The position numbers and the translations under genes were made by a program. Source: Chamaesiphon minutus PCC 6605 (GTDB lineage Bacteria > Cyanobacteriota > Cyanobacteriia > Cyanobacteriales > Chamaesiphonaceae). Taken from it: DNA of 64,000 nucleotides. The first letter of the stretch is position 1. Each line of letters opens with the position of its first letter. The stretch lies in the NCBI RefSeq assembly GCF_000317145.1, contig NC_019697.1:5530886-5594885 (forward strand), given 5' to 3'. Below, piece after piece: positions 28,426-37,611 of the stretch. The notes below the pieces were generated by a model that had not been told where the DNA came from, did no database searches, and worked only from the letters and a program-made list of their open reading frames with translations.

Positions 28426-28674
28426 CTAATGATTCCTAATTTTAACCGATCGAGATGTAGAATCGAAATCTATCGATCGATTCCCAAACCATCCAAATCG
28501 GCATGAAAAATTAGTAACATCGGCTCGATCTCGTTCAGTCCATTCATCGCTGATATCAATAACTGATACGTTCTGCTTTAATCCCTCTAGAATCAATGTT
28601 GCCAATTGCAACCTATCTGTTGGGGATAAAGTTTGGATAACTGATGTATAAATCTCTTCAGCAATAGGGGACAT
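28426..28674 (-). CDS. Antitoxin-like small protein, C-terminus altered
   Basis: 82 residues from the ATG at 28674, which has AGGAG seven bases upstream. The N-terminal MSPIAEEIYTSVIQTLSPTDRLQLATLIL and SVIDISDEWTERDRADVTNFS match a common cyanobacterial antitoxin-like family. After Phe-Ser the usual LQYA-type ending is missing, and the tail CRFGWFGNRSIDF looks out of frame or diverged. No toxin gene follows, so it is probably an orphan or a decaying antitoxin. Confidence 0.65.
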   Translation of the reverse strand: MSPIAEEIYTSVIQTLSPTDRLQLATLILEGLKQNVSVIDISDEWTERDRADVTNFSCRFGWFGNRSIDFDSTSRSVKIRNH

Positions 28675-28774
28675 AATATAATTCTCCTGGGCATCTTTAT
28701 ATTGTCTTAACACTTTTATCATTTATTAAATCTCTGAAGACCGAGTTCTATCCATAGAATAAACCAGATAACAT

Positions 28775-29476
28775 TTAGAAATCTACTGGTGGAGGTTGTT
28801 TGATGTGATAGCCACCGATATGAGAACCTGATACATAACCAGTTGGTGTTTGTGGTAGCGAATTAGTACAGTCAATCGAACAGGCATGAACCAATAATGG
28901 CAAAACATCAGTTGCAACTGGAAGAGATATCCAACGTCGATAAATATTAGATCGATCTAGTTTTGTACGACAAACACTGCACTCATCAGGAGTTATTTCT
29001 GAATAATCGTCTGACTCTAACTCTTGGCGGAAAAATGGAAATGGAGGTCGATACTTTCTATTTCCATACAGAGCGCGAGTACTAACAGTACTAGACTTTA
29101 GATTTCGACATCGAGTAATCTCATAAGGGAACCAATGCAGTGAATGAGAAGTATATGGTGTAAATTCTTCTAGCGATTCCATTTCTCCAATTTCTGGTGG
29201 AATACGAACTAGATAACTACGATAAAGAATAAAATGTTTAACACTCTTTAGTTTTGAGATAGTTGGTGGGAGAGTTATAATATCTGCTCTTTCTTCTTGC
29301 GTTAATTCACGAAGCGGTGCAAATTCTTCAACACCTCCACTAGCCGCAGATTCGATTAAATCGAGTAACTTTTGCCATGCTTCGCATTGAACATCTTGTT
29401 TTTCAGTATGAATTGGAGAAATTTTACCGTGCTTTGTGGAGAATAAGTTAAAGCAGTTACATATGATTCTATCCAT
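28775..29476 (-). CDS. Leucine-rich repeat protein with C-terminal Cys motifs
   Basis: 233 residues. The middle contains two or three LRR-like turns (ITLPPTISKLKSVKHFILY, RIPPEIGEMESLEEFTPY). The C-terminal part has CSVCRTKL and, about 40 residues later, HACSIDCTNSLP, a possible four-Cys metal site. No membrane or signal segment is visible. Such LRR-plus-Cys proteins appear sporadically in cyanobacteria and other bacteria; the role is unknown. The gene follows the radical SAM gene on the same strand after 26 bp, so the two may be co-transcribed. Confidence 0.7.
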   Translation of the reverse strand: MDRIICNCFNLFSTKHGKISPIHTEKQDVQCEAWQKLLDLIESAASGGVEEFAPLRELTQEERADIITLPPTISKLKSVKHFILYRSYLVRIPPEIGEMESLEEFTPYTSHSLHWFPYEITRCRNLKSSTVSTRALYGNRKYRPPFPFFRQELESDDYSEITPDECSVCRTKLDRSNIYRRWISLPVATDVLPLLVHACSIDCTNSLPQTPTGYVSGSHIGGYHIKQPPPVDF

Positions 29477-29502
29477 ATATCGAAAACAAATTTAGTATAT
29501 GG

Positions 29503-32412
29503 TTACTCACCTACAATCAATCTCAATCGAACAACACTTACCAACTGCAACTCCATCCCAGAAACCTGTTCTAACATAAACACCATCTGTTCTGGACGCA
29601 ACAACGTTCCATCATTTGCACAACTGCCCACATATCGCAACTCTATATTACTCCCCTCCTCGGAGGGGCTGGGGGTGGGTTCCGACTCCAATTCATATAA
29701 TCGATCGCGTAGATTGATTTGTGTATTCTTGCCAGATTTAGATTTTTTGTTCTGAATGATTTCCTGACTAGCTAACACCGCCGCGAGCCAAGTTTCCCAT
29801 TGGGGAGGTATTTCGCTAATCGATGAAACAGTAATTAGATATTCCGCTTTAGTTATTAACGCTGAAGCCGCAGGTTGTTTGAGATCAACAGATTCTACGC
29901 GATAAATGGGAATATCTGCGGGTAATTGGGCTGCTAATTTGGTGTGAAATTCTGACTCATCCATCATGCTGGTGAGTTCGATATCGGCGATTTCACCCGT
30001 ACTTGTCGAGCCTAATGGTAAGGCGTTGGCAATCATAATCCGAGGTGCCGGATGGAAGCCGCCACTGTAGGTTACGGGAATACTGGCACGGCGGATGGCT
30101 CGATCGAATAATTTGGCTAAATCTAGATGCCCGACTAGAGACATTTTGCCAATTTTGCCGAACCAGACGCGGATGCGCTGTACTTTGTCGGTATTGGGGG
30201 TAAAGTGTCCCGTAAATTCGGGGATGGGGAGGGGCGGTACGATAACATTGTGCCCGAAATCGGTGCCACAGACGCCGCAATGGGAGCAGCCATCGAATGA
30301 GCAGTCGGGGACGATGCCAGCGGCGAGGGCGCGTTCTAGGTCGTCTTGGAGCCACTTTTTATCGATACCCGTGTCGAGGTGATCCCAGGGGAGGGGGGCG
30401 TTGAGGTTGTGGGGAAGTTGGATGGGGGAGGGGGGGACTGGATTATTTGTGGGTGCCGTGGTGGGCTGGGTACCCACAAGGGGCACCCCTACGGATTCTG
30501 GTGTGTTCGAGGAATCTGTTAGTGCGGCTTCGCCTGTGGCGATGCGTGGTTTGAGGATTGGGGCGCGATTATTGACTACAGATCTTGGCTCAGTACCCGG
30601 ATCTGTAGGGGTGCCCCTCGTGGGTACCCCACCATCTTCGCTACCTACTCCAAATCCCTGCTTGGAGACTAGGGTTTCGGCGGAGATCTTTACCCCAACC
30701 CAGCCCTCCCCTTGTAAAGTGGAGGGAGCAAGAGCGGGATCGTTCTCGAAGATATTCCATTCCCCATTTTCGACGCGACGGTATTTCCAGTCTAAACCAG
30801 CTTCGTCGATCGCTTGTGCCCAGGCACCGTAGGCTTTATCCAGACTTTCCCACCAGGCATCCATCCCCGCACCGAGTTCCCAGGCGCGACGGATGACGGG
30901 AGCAAGAGATCTGTCGCCCCGTCCGACAAAATCTTCCATTGCCGAGATCCGCACGTCAGTATAATTGACCTTAACACCGCGTAGATCTCGGAATTCTTCT
31001 TTGAGTAACCGTTGTTTGCGGGCAAATTCGGTAGTCGAAACCGAATGCCATTGGAAAGGGGTATGGGGTTTGGGTGTGAAATTGGAAATGGTGATATTAA
31101 AATTCAGGTACCGTTTGCCCTTTGCCCAGCATTCCCGTTTGAGCCAGCGCACAGTTTCGGCAATCCCAATGACATCGACATCGGTTTCGCCCGGTAAACC
31201 GATCATAAAGTAGAGTTTGATCTTATCCCAACCTTGCTCGAAGCCCGTCTTCACGCCGCGCAGCAGTTCTTCATTCGTCAAACCCTTGTTAATAATATCC
31301 CGCAGGCGTTGGGTACCCGCTTCGGGCGCAAAAGTTAAGCCACCTTGACGCGTACCGCCAATGATATTGGCAATATTTTCATCGAATCTATCTACCCGCT
31401 GACTGGGAAGCGTGAGCGAGATATTTTCATCCTTAAGCCGATTCTTAATTTCTAATCCGACAGCAGGAAGAGCGAGATAATCGGAGCAACTGAGGGAGAG
31501 AAGAGAAAACTCATCATAACCCGTCGATCGCATTCCAGATTCGATCGCATTAATTACTGCTTCCGGCTCCACATCCCGCGCAGGGCGAGTCAACATTCCT
31601 GGCTGGCAAAAGCGACAACCACGGGTACAACCACGGCGAATTTCGATAGTTAACCTGTCGTGGACGGTTTCGACATAGGGCACCAACCCGATCGAGTATG
31701 CTGGAATCGGGGTAGCTACCCGTCGGAGAATGCGTTCGGGTACGTCGGGATGATTGGGTTTCACACTCCCATCGGGATGCGAATCGTAAAATTGGGGTAC
31801 ATAGACACCAGGCACCTGCGCCAAATCCAATAATAAATCCCGCCGACTCAACCCCGCATTCTTGCCATCTTCCACCACCAAACCAATTTCGGGTAATAGC
31901 TCTTCCCCATCCCCCAGGGCGATAAAGTCAAAGAAATCCGCGTATGGTTCGGGATTGGATGTCGCTGTCTGTCCCCCGGCAAAAATCAGTGGATAATTAC
32001 CCGCCTCACGTTCGCGCCACGTCAGGGGAATTCCCGCCAGACTCAACATTTCCAAGATATTCGTTGCGCCCAATTCATAGCTGAGACTAAAACCGAGGAT
32101 ATCGAATTCGGCAAGCGACTTCTGCGACTCTACCCCGAATAATGGTGTCTGCGTATCGCGTAACTTCTGTGCCAAATCCGCTGCGGGTAGATAGGCTCGA
32201 TCGCACAATTGGCGCGGCTGGGCGTTGATAATACTGTAGAGGATAATATGCCCCAGATTGCTCGCCCCAACTTCGTAGATCTCTGGATATGTCAGTGCCC
32301 AACGAACCGTCGCACTCTCCCACGGCTTATGCACTGCGCCGAGTTCGTTACCAAGATAGCGAGCGGGTTTGAGGATTTCAGGAGTAATGAGACTATCTAC
32401 TGCAACTGCCAC
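29503..32412 (-). CDS. B12-binding radical SAM protein (TIGR03960) fused to a TIGR03936/DUF2344 domain
   Basis: 969 residues. The N-terminal half has a B12-binding-like region and a radical SAM core with the iron-sulfur motif RRGCTRGCRFCQPG (CxxxCxxC). The C-terminal part (about 735-965) matches the DUF2344 domain (RIRVWFGKIGKMSLVGHLD). The reaction is unknown; in many bacteria this pair lies near RNase G and ribosome genes. The start is GTG. Residues about 595-648 are encoded by a 162-bp repeat-derived segment in the linker, and the surrounding Pro/Thr-rich linker (about 570-670) is unusually long. Confidence 0.9.
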   Translation of the reverse strand: MAVAVDSLITPEILKPARYLGNELGAVHKPWESATVRWALTYPEIYEVGASNLGHIILYSIINAQPRQLCDRAYLPAADLAQKLRDTQTPLFGVESQKSLAEFDILGFSLSYELGATNILEMLSLAGIPLTWREREAGNYPLIFAGGQTATSNPEPYADFFDFIALGDGEELLPEIGLVVEDGKNAGLSRRDLLLDLAQVPGVYVPQFYDSHPDGSVKPNHPDVPERILRRVATPIPAYSIGLVPYVETVHDRLTIEIRRGCTRGCRFCQPGMLTRPARDVEPEAVINAIESGMRSTGYDEFSLLSLSCSDYLALPAVGLEIKNRLKDENISLTLPSQRVDRFDENIANIIGGTRQGGLTFAPEAGTQRLRDIINKGLTNEELLRGVKTGFEQGWDKIKLYFMIGLPGETDVDVIGIAETVRWLKRECWAKGKRYLNFNITISNFTPKPHTPFQWHSVSTTEFARKQRLLKEEFRDLRGVKVNYTDVRISAMEDFVGRGDRSLAPVIRRAWELGAGMDAWWESLDKAYGAWAQAIDEAGLDWKYRRVENGEWNIFENDPALAPSTLQGEGWVGVKISAETLVSKQGFGVGSEDGGVPTRGTPTDPGTEPRSVVNNRAPILKPRIATGEAALTDSSNTPESVGVPLVGTQPTTAPTNNPVPPSPIQLPHNLNAPLPWDHLDTGIDKKWLQDDLERALAAGIVPDCSFDGCSHCGVCGTDFGHNVIVPPLPIPEFTGHFTPNTDKVQRIRVWFGKIGKMSLVGHLDLAKLFDRAIRRASIPVTYSGGFHPAPRIMIANALPLGSTSTGEIADIELTSMMDESEFHTKLAAQLPADIPIYRVESVDLKQPAASALITKAEYLITVSSISEIPPQWETWLAAVLASQEIIQNKKSKSGKNTQINLRDRLYELESEPTPSPSEEGSNIELRYVGSCANDGTLLRPEQMVFMLEQVSGMELQLVSVVRLRLIVGE
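30468..30629 (-). repeat. In-frame inverted-repeat segment inside the radical SAM gene
   Basis: Two 25-bp arms, 30468-30492 (GGGTACCCACAAGGGG then CACCCCTAC) and 30605-30629, are reverse complements with one mismatch. They flank 112 bp. The whole is 162 bp, exactly 54 codons, and stays open. The arms match the GGTACC/GGGGTGCCCC palindromes of the dispersed element at 272-547 and 37721-38157. The encoded peptide ends read GVPTRGTPTD and SVGVPLVGTQ. Confidence 0.85.
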
Positions 32413-32577
32413 GATCTTGCCTCTGGTTCGGATTGTTTGGGCGATTATCTATCGTAGCGCAGATTCTCGATCTGAGATTGGGAATATTGATTGTATTGTT
32501 GTTTCACTCGATCGATTTTGTTGCAACACTTTAACTTCGACCCTCAATTTATGGGTCGATTTTACAAGAAGTATCTT

Positions 32578-32784
32578 ATGAACATTGAAAAAATAGTGCG
32601 CGATCCGATACTTGTGCTTGGCACTTCAGGAATTTTGTCTTTTGGCATAGGAAAATTATTTAACATTCCTATACTAACTATGATTGGCATGAGAATATTT
32701 AACGTTATAGCTATTATTGGAATAGTGTTATTCATTGCACTTTTATTTTTAATAATTGGTACAAGACTTCGCCAGAAAAAGTAG
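32578..32784 (+). CDS. Small hypothetical membrane protein (68 aa)
   Basis: 68 residues from the ATG at 32578, with two hydrophobic segments (about 17-35 and 41-62) and a basic end TRLRQKK. An upstream extension in the same frame has unlikely composition. There is no strong ribosome-binding site. I do not recognise it. It is divergent from the radical SAM gene. Confidence 0.45.
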   Translation: MNIEKIVRDPILVLGTSGILSFGIGKLFNIPILTMIGMRIFNVIAIIGIVLFIALLFLIIGTRLRQKK

Positions 32785-32937
32785 ATTATGTGGATGGCGG
32801 ATTTGGCATAAATTCCTGGTATAATTCTCTTGCAAGAGGCTACGCCAACGAGATTGAATTGCATAAACTAGCCCCTGCAGGTTGATAACGATCGATCATT
32901 TTTCTGTGGTGTTCGATCGATCTTAATTCTAGGAACT

Positions 32938-32999
32938 GTAGGGGAGGGTTTATGCTAGGGATATTGAATTGTACAGATTGATATTGAACGAACCCGCCC
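32938..32999 (+). mobile_element. Short inverted-repeat element, second copy
   Basis: GTAGGGGAGGGTTTATGCTAG at the left and AACCCGCCC at the right match the 70-bp element inside the ATPase pseudogene at 9785-9854. The internal sequence differs, although both copies contain a GTAC or GATATTGAA-like AT-rich middle. The rest of the 32785-33080 gap has no gene. Confidence 0.6.
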
Positions 33000-33080
33000 A
33001 TCACATCTAGATATGCTCGACGATTTGGGTTTGTGGATTGTAGATTCGATAGGGGTTGGAAATTGGGGAATCGATCGAGA

Positions 33081-33431
33081 TTACAATTCTCTCATCCGAA
33101 TTTTGTTATTATCGATCGTGCTGAAATGTCCTGCCCAATCATCACGAAGTTCAATTACAGTTATAATTTTTTCAGTCATTATAATACTTGATGGCGATTG
33201 AATCCTAAATAGGACAATGCCACTAGTTGCGGGAAGCTCAGTTACAAAAGCCAGCTCTCCAAAATCCTTATCAAAAGTTAGTAAAACCCGATCTTCTGCT
33301 TGGGCAAGTTTTAGCACTTCAGGATCGGAAATCCCTGGCGATAATGTGCGAATCCATGCCACATCATGTCCATTCGATCGTAATGCTGCTACGGCACCGC
33401 CTGGAAAATTTTCATCGGCGAGGAAGCGCAT
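33081..33431 (-). CDS. DUF5615 PIN-like toxin
   Basis: 116 residues beginning MRFLADENFPGGAVAALRSNGHDV, the DUF5615 start with the first acidic pair Asp6-Glu7. LLTFDKDFGELAF supplies further conserved acidic residues of the PIN-like nuclease fold. It is the likely toxin of a type II module, cleaving RNA. Its ATG lies 3 bp after the stop of the DUF433 gene, a typical operon arrangement. Confidence 0.9.
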   Translation of the reverse strand: MRFLADENFPGGAVAALRSNGHDVAWIRTLSPGISDPEVLKLAQAEDRVLLTFDKDFGELAFVTELPATSGIVLFRIQSPSSIIMTEKIITVIELRDDWAGHFSTIDNNKIRMREL

Positions 33432-33434
33432 AAA

Positions 33435-33662
33435 TTAGGCAGGTATGGGGTAGACTTTTTCAGCCTTGAGAGCTTCATTTGCATAACTGAGACAAGCTCG
33501 AATATCTTCGATCGTAATGCAATAATTTTCGATAATATCTTCATTACTCCATCCTTGAGCAAGAAGATCGATAACAAATTCCACAGCGAGGCGAGTTCCT
33601 CTGATAGTAGGTTTACCAACGAGAATATTGGGTTCGATAACTATTCTTTCTTGCCAGTTCAC
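33435..33662 (-). CDS. DUF433 antitoxin
   Basis: 75 residues matching DUF433: RIVIEPNILVGKPTIRGTRLAV, then FVIDLLAQGWSNEDIIENY. The family has a winged-helix DNA-binding fold and often pairs with DUF5615 toxins. The start is GTG. It is the first gene of the two-gene module, consistent with an antitoxin that represses its own promoter. Confidence 0.9.
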   Translation of the reverse strand: MNWQERIVIEPNILVGKPTIRGTRLAVEFVIDLLAQGWSNEDIIENYCITIEDIRACLSYANEALKAEKVYPIPA

Positions 33663-33903
33663 GATCGACCACCTCTATACAACTATTTTCTATTTTATCT
33701 TGTCTCGTTTGCGTTGGCGTAAGCCTACCTTATGGCACATCCAGTTGTCGAAATGGCATTAGCTGGATATTTAGATAGTGAATCGATCGGATTTGTCGAT
33801 CGTACACCCGTTCGCGTTGGCGTAAGCCTGCCTTTGGCACAGCGAACCGGAGGTAATCGAGGTCAAGGTTAGAGTTTAGGAATTCGATCGACGAAACCTC
33901 AAA

Positions 33904-34260
33904 TTACGATCGACGATTGCGTCGAGCTAGCTTGGTTGCTGTTCCTCTCCACAAGGGAAATAGGGGAATAGCGGTAATTAGTAATAGAAAAATTAAAACA
34001 TAAGATTGTGAAGATAGTACAAGCGCAAAGGTGATTAAAAAGGTGGTGCCAAACATTAACCAACCGGAGATTAGCACCCACCAGCGCACATTACCTCCGC
34101 CTAGTGTTCTGAGTGCGCGCCCTCTGATGTGGATTTCACCCATTGGATCTGAAGCAGAAGGGATTCGCTCTGGATATGGATAGTGCGGTGTTGAGGGAAC
34201 TTCAATGAAGATCTCTTTTGGCTCTAGATCTGTTTTATCATTCACTGAGCTAGTCTCCAA
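33904..34260 (-). CDS. Hypothetical two-helix membrane protein (118 aa)
   Basis: An acidic, Pro-rich N-terminal part (about 1-58) is followed by two hydrophobic helices (about 60-80 and 85-103) and a basic end with RRNRRS. TTG at 34260 is used as start; an in-frame GTG at 34245 is possible. It looks like a conserved cyanobacterial hypothetical. The gap before it (33663-33903) contains repeated GCGTTGGCGTAAGCCT-type sequences and no gene. Confidence 0.6.
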   Translation of the reverse strand: METSSVNDKTDLEPKEIFIEVPSTPHYPYPERIPSASDPMGEIHIRGRALRTLGGGNVRWWVLISGWLMFGTTFLITFALVLSSQSYVLIFLLLITAIPLFPLWRGTATKLARRNRRS

Positions 34261-34466
34261 TAGATCGTTTGGGTAGGCTGTTTTGTCTGATACTTACATT
34301 ATTGGGTGAATGGGTGACAATTATGCATCACGATCGTAATTATTATCGATCGATCGAGAAAACCAGGGTTATTATTAGAATTAGAAGCAATCTTGCTCAG
34401 AGCCACCGAAACGCCTTATAACGTTAAATAGTATTGGTTGAATATTTTGGGTTCTGGATCTACATC

Positions 34467-35330
34467 ATGCTAAATTTCAGTCAGATTAAAAATTATCCAG
34501 CACCGGGGCGAATGTTTTGCTTTATCCTGGTGTTGGCTTTAATATGGTTGCCTGGATTGGCAATCATATATCTAGTGATGAGTAGCACCCAAAATCTGGA
34601 AGATCCGGCTACCAAGAATTTGCTCTCGATTCTGACAATGGGATTGCTCGCGATCGAGTTTATCGCATTATTACCTTGGTGGGGACGCAAAGTTTACGAG
34701 CATCCCAATTTATACGCTCGTTATGGGTTGGTCTTCACGCGCCAGAATGGACTATTATTACTCAAAGGATTGGCGATCGGTGCGAGCTTTGCTGTTGCGT
34801 TATTTATTACTCAAGGGCTGCTCGGTTGGTTGACGTGGCAATCCCCGCGATTGTCTATTTTGCAGTTAGCATTAGAAGGTTCGGCAACAGCATTGGGCGT
34901 CGGCTTGGCAGAAGAGTTATTTTTTCGGGGCTGGATGTTGGATGAATTAGAGCGAGATTATGCGCCAAAAATTGCTTTAATTATCGATGCTAGCTTATTC
35001 GCGCTCTTACATTTTCTCAAACCGATTCCAGTCATACTCGCATCTTTGCCGCAGTTCCCTGGACTAGTTTTACTCGGCATTGTCGTGATTGTTGCCAAAC
35101 ATCAACATCGAAACTTATTAGGGATTTCGATCGGTCTTCATGCTGGGATGGTCTGGGCTTATTATATTGTCAACGTTGGGAATATGGTTAAATATTCTGG
35201 TCGAGTTTCGGATTGGATTACTGGAATAAATGGCAATCCAATTTCGGGGATATTGGGGTTGATTTTCTTAGGAATTTTAGCTGTTTTAATGTCGAATATG
35301 TCGAAGACATTCGATCGACCCAAAGTTTAA
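34467..35330 (+). CDS. CPBP family intramembrane metalloprotease
   Basis: 287 residues from the ATG at 34467; an in-frame TTG at 34434 would add eleven. About seven membrane helices. The Abi/CPBP motifs are clear: GLAEELFFRGWML (the paired Glu and the Arg), ALLHFLKP (His) and SIGLHAGMVWAY (His). Family members cleave or bind prenylated and other membrane substrates. In bacteria they often serve bacteriocin immunity or protein processing; the target here is unknown. A hairpin terminator follows at 35345. Confidence 0.9.
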   Translation: MLNFSQIKNYPAPGRMFCFILVLALIWLPGLAIIYLVMSSTQNLEDPATKNLLSILTMGLLAIEFIALLPWWGRKVYEHPNLYARYGLVFTRQNGLLLLKGLAIGASFAVALFITQGLLGWLTWQSPRLSILQLALEGSATALGVGLAEELFFRGWMLDELERDYAPKIALIIDASLFALLHFLKPIPVILASLPQFPGLVLLGIVVIVAKHQHRNLLGISIGLHAGMVWAYYIVNVGNMVKYSGRVSDWITGINGNPISGILGLIFLGILAVLMSNMSKTFDRPKV

Positions 35331-35344
35331 AATGTTAGCAAAAA

Positions 35345-35377
35345 AGAAACCCAACTTTTTTGAGAAGTCGGGTTTCT
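35345..35377. terminator. Hairpin of the AAGTCGGGTTT family after the CPBP gene
   Basis: AGAAACCCAACTT and GAAGTCGGGTTTCT form a long stem with one unpaired base around a T-rich loop. It starts 14 bp after the CPBP stop. Related hairpins occur at 48437 and 49783. Confidence 0.7.
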
Positions 35378-35428
35378 GCGGTAGTTAATGGTAGGGATAA
35401 CTCATGAATTACCCCTACCATTTATCTC

Positions 35429-37459
35429 TTACGGAGCGAGATAAGTATATTGAGACAGACTGTGTTCGTAGTTTTGTAACAGGCGTTGGGCTTCACCGAT
35501 CTCGATCCGATTTTCAAGCAGTGCTTGTTCGGCTTTTTGACGAATGCTCTCAATTAAGTCTTCAACATCATATTGAACGTAACCGACAACTTCGGTCATC
35601 GTATCGCCTTTAACGACGTGTTCGATCTTATAACCTTTAGGGGTGATCTTGATATGGACGGCATTGGTATCTCCAAATAAGTTATGAAGATTGCCCATAA
35701 TCTCTTGATAAGCACCACCGAGAAATAGTCCTAAATAATAAGGTTCCTTGGCTTCTAAAGGATGCAATTCGAGTACGTGTTTGACGTCTTTAAGATCGAT
35801 AAATTGGTCGATTTTGCCATCGCTATCGCAGGTAAGATCGGCCAAAATGCCCCGTCGGGTGGGTTCTTCACCCAACCGATGAATCGGCATAATCGGGAAT
35901 AATTGATCGATCGCCCAACTATCTGGAGCCGACTGGAAGACGGACAAATTGATATAGTAGATCGATGCCATGATTTGTTCGAGTTCTTCCAAATCTTCGG
36001 GCATATATTCCTCGCGCTTGGCGATGTCGAGGATTTTTTGGCAGCAAGCCCAATAGAGTTGTTCGGCACGAGAACGTTCGGTGAGCGTCAGGTAGCCAAA
36101 TTTAAAGCGACTGAGGGCTTCTTCTTTAAATTGGTTGGCATCGTAAAATGCTTCCCGAAAATTTTCTGGGGTAATACTTTCGTAAGTTTCCCACAGGTTG
36201 CGCACGATTTGGTGTTCGGGATTGGTTGTGGGTGGGGGTAAGTCGGTGCGGACTTCACAGGTGCTCAGGACATCAAAAATTAGCACCGATTGGTGGGAGG
36301 CGATCGCGCGTCCGCTTTCACTGATCAGGGTAGGAACGGGGATATTTTTGTCGCTACATGTCTCACGAACTTCGGCGACGATATCGTTGGCGTAGTTTTG
36401 GAGATCGTAGTTTTTGGAAGCATGAAAATTGGTCTGCGAACCGTCGTAATCGATGCCCAAACCACCACCGACGTCGAGATATTTCATATTCGCCCCTAAT
36501 TGGACGAGTTCGACATAGATCTTGCTAGCTTCGCCGATCGCATCTTTGATCACAGAGATCGAGGAAATTTGCGAGCCGATGTGGAAGTGCAGCAGTTGCA
36601 AGGAGTCGATCATATCGACTGCTTTGAGCTTGTCTACTACCATGATGATTTCGGGAATCGTCAGCCCAAATTTAGCCCGATCGCCGCTAGATACGCCCCA
36701 GCGTCCGATTCCTTTAGCATTGAGTTTGGCACGGACGCCAAGATTGGGTTTAATGCCGAGTGCTTTGGCTGCTTCGATCGCAATTTCGACTTCTTCGATC
36801 TGTTCGAGAACGATAATCGGTGTTTGGTCTAATTTCTGCGCTAGCATCGCGGTTTCGATATATTCGCGATCTTTGTAGCCATTGCAAATTAGCAAGGCTC
36901 CAGGGTTATTGAGCATGGCAATCGCAATCATTAGCTCTGGTTTGGAGCCTGCTTCCAAACCAAATTGATATGGTTTGCCAAATTTAACCAGATCTTCGAT
37001 CAGGTGCTTTTGTTGGTTGCACTTGACCGGAAATACCCCTTTGTACACGCCGCCATAGTTATAACGCGCGATCGCTTTAGCAAAACAGGCATTGAGCCGC
37101 TCGATCCGATGCTCTAAAATGTCTGAAAACCGAATCAGCAGCGGCAAAGCCAAGTTGCGCTGTTGCAGGGATGTGACTAGCTCGTAAAGGTCTAGCGAGC
37201 CACCGCGATCGCCTTGGGGTGCTACGGTAACGTGCCCCGCAGCATTAATTGAAAAGTAAGGTTCGCCCCAGCCTTGAATTCGGTACAGATTCTCACTATC
37301 CTCGATCGTCCAAGGTGCTTTGGGTCGTTCGGGTTGGTGTTGGTTTTTGACACCCACTTTCGCTTTATCCTTGGGATCTACAGTATTTTTCAATAGTCGA
37401 TCTAACTCTGCGGTTACGGTGATCTCAGCTCGCTCTAGTTCCATTTTTTTTTCTGCCAC
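35429..37459 (-). CDS. speA: Biosynthetic arginine decarboxylase
   Basis: SpeA converts arginine to agmatine for polyamine synthesis, using PLP. The 676 residues are full length. The PLP lysine lies in GVFPVKCNQQKHLIEDL (near residue 123). The glycine-rich phosphate loop YLDVGGGLGIDYDGS and ISESGRAIASHQS are present, as is the C-terminal active-site Cys region near TCDSDGKIDQF. GTG is the start. It is convergent with the CPBP gene. Regulation is not evident from the sequence. Confidence 0.96.
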   Translation of the reverse strand: MAEKKMELERAEITVTAELDRLLKNTVDPKDKAKVGVKNQHQPERPKAPWTIEDSENLYRIQGWGEPYFSINAAGHVTVAPQGDRGGSLDLYELVTSLQQRNLALPLLIRFSDILEHRIERLNACFAKAIARYNYGGVYKGVFPVKCNQQKHLIEDLVKFGKPYQFGLEAGSKPELMIAIAMLNNPGALLICNGYKDREYIETAMLAQKLDQTPIIVLEQIEEVEIAIEAAKALGIKPNLGVRAKLNAKGIGRWGVSSGDRAKFGLTIPEIIMVVDKLKAVDMIDSLQLLHFHIGSQISSISVIKDAIGEASKIYVELVQLGANMKYLDVGGGLGIDYDGSQTNFHASKNYDLQNYANDIVAEVRETCSDKNIPVPTLISESGRAIASHQSVLIFDVLSTCEVRTDLPPPTTNPEHQIVRNLWETYESITPENFREAFYDANQFKEEALSRFKFGYLTLTERSRAEQLYWACCQKILDIAKREEYMPEDLEELEQIMASIYYINLSVFQSAPDSWAIDQLFPIMPIHRLGEEPTRRGILADLTCDSDGKIDQFIDLKDVKHVLELHPLEAKEPYYLGLFLGGAYQEIMGNLHNLFGDTNAVHIKITPKGYKIEHVVKGDTMTEVVGYVQYDVEDLIESIRQKAEQALLENRIEIGEAQRLLQNYEHSLSQYTYLAP

Positions 37460-37611
37460 AGCCTATCCCATTTCTCCTATCGTCGAACGGACTACCGTCT
37501 GTTAGTTTAACGCATTATTCAAGGATCTCTCGATCGATTCGATGCACCTTGACGTATTTAAGATACCCCAGAGAGCTAATACAACTATAGATGTATCCAA
37601 TATTGTAAATG

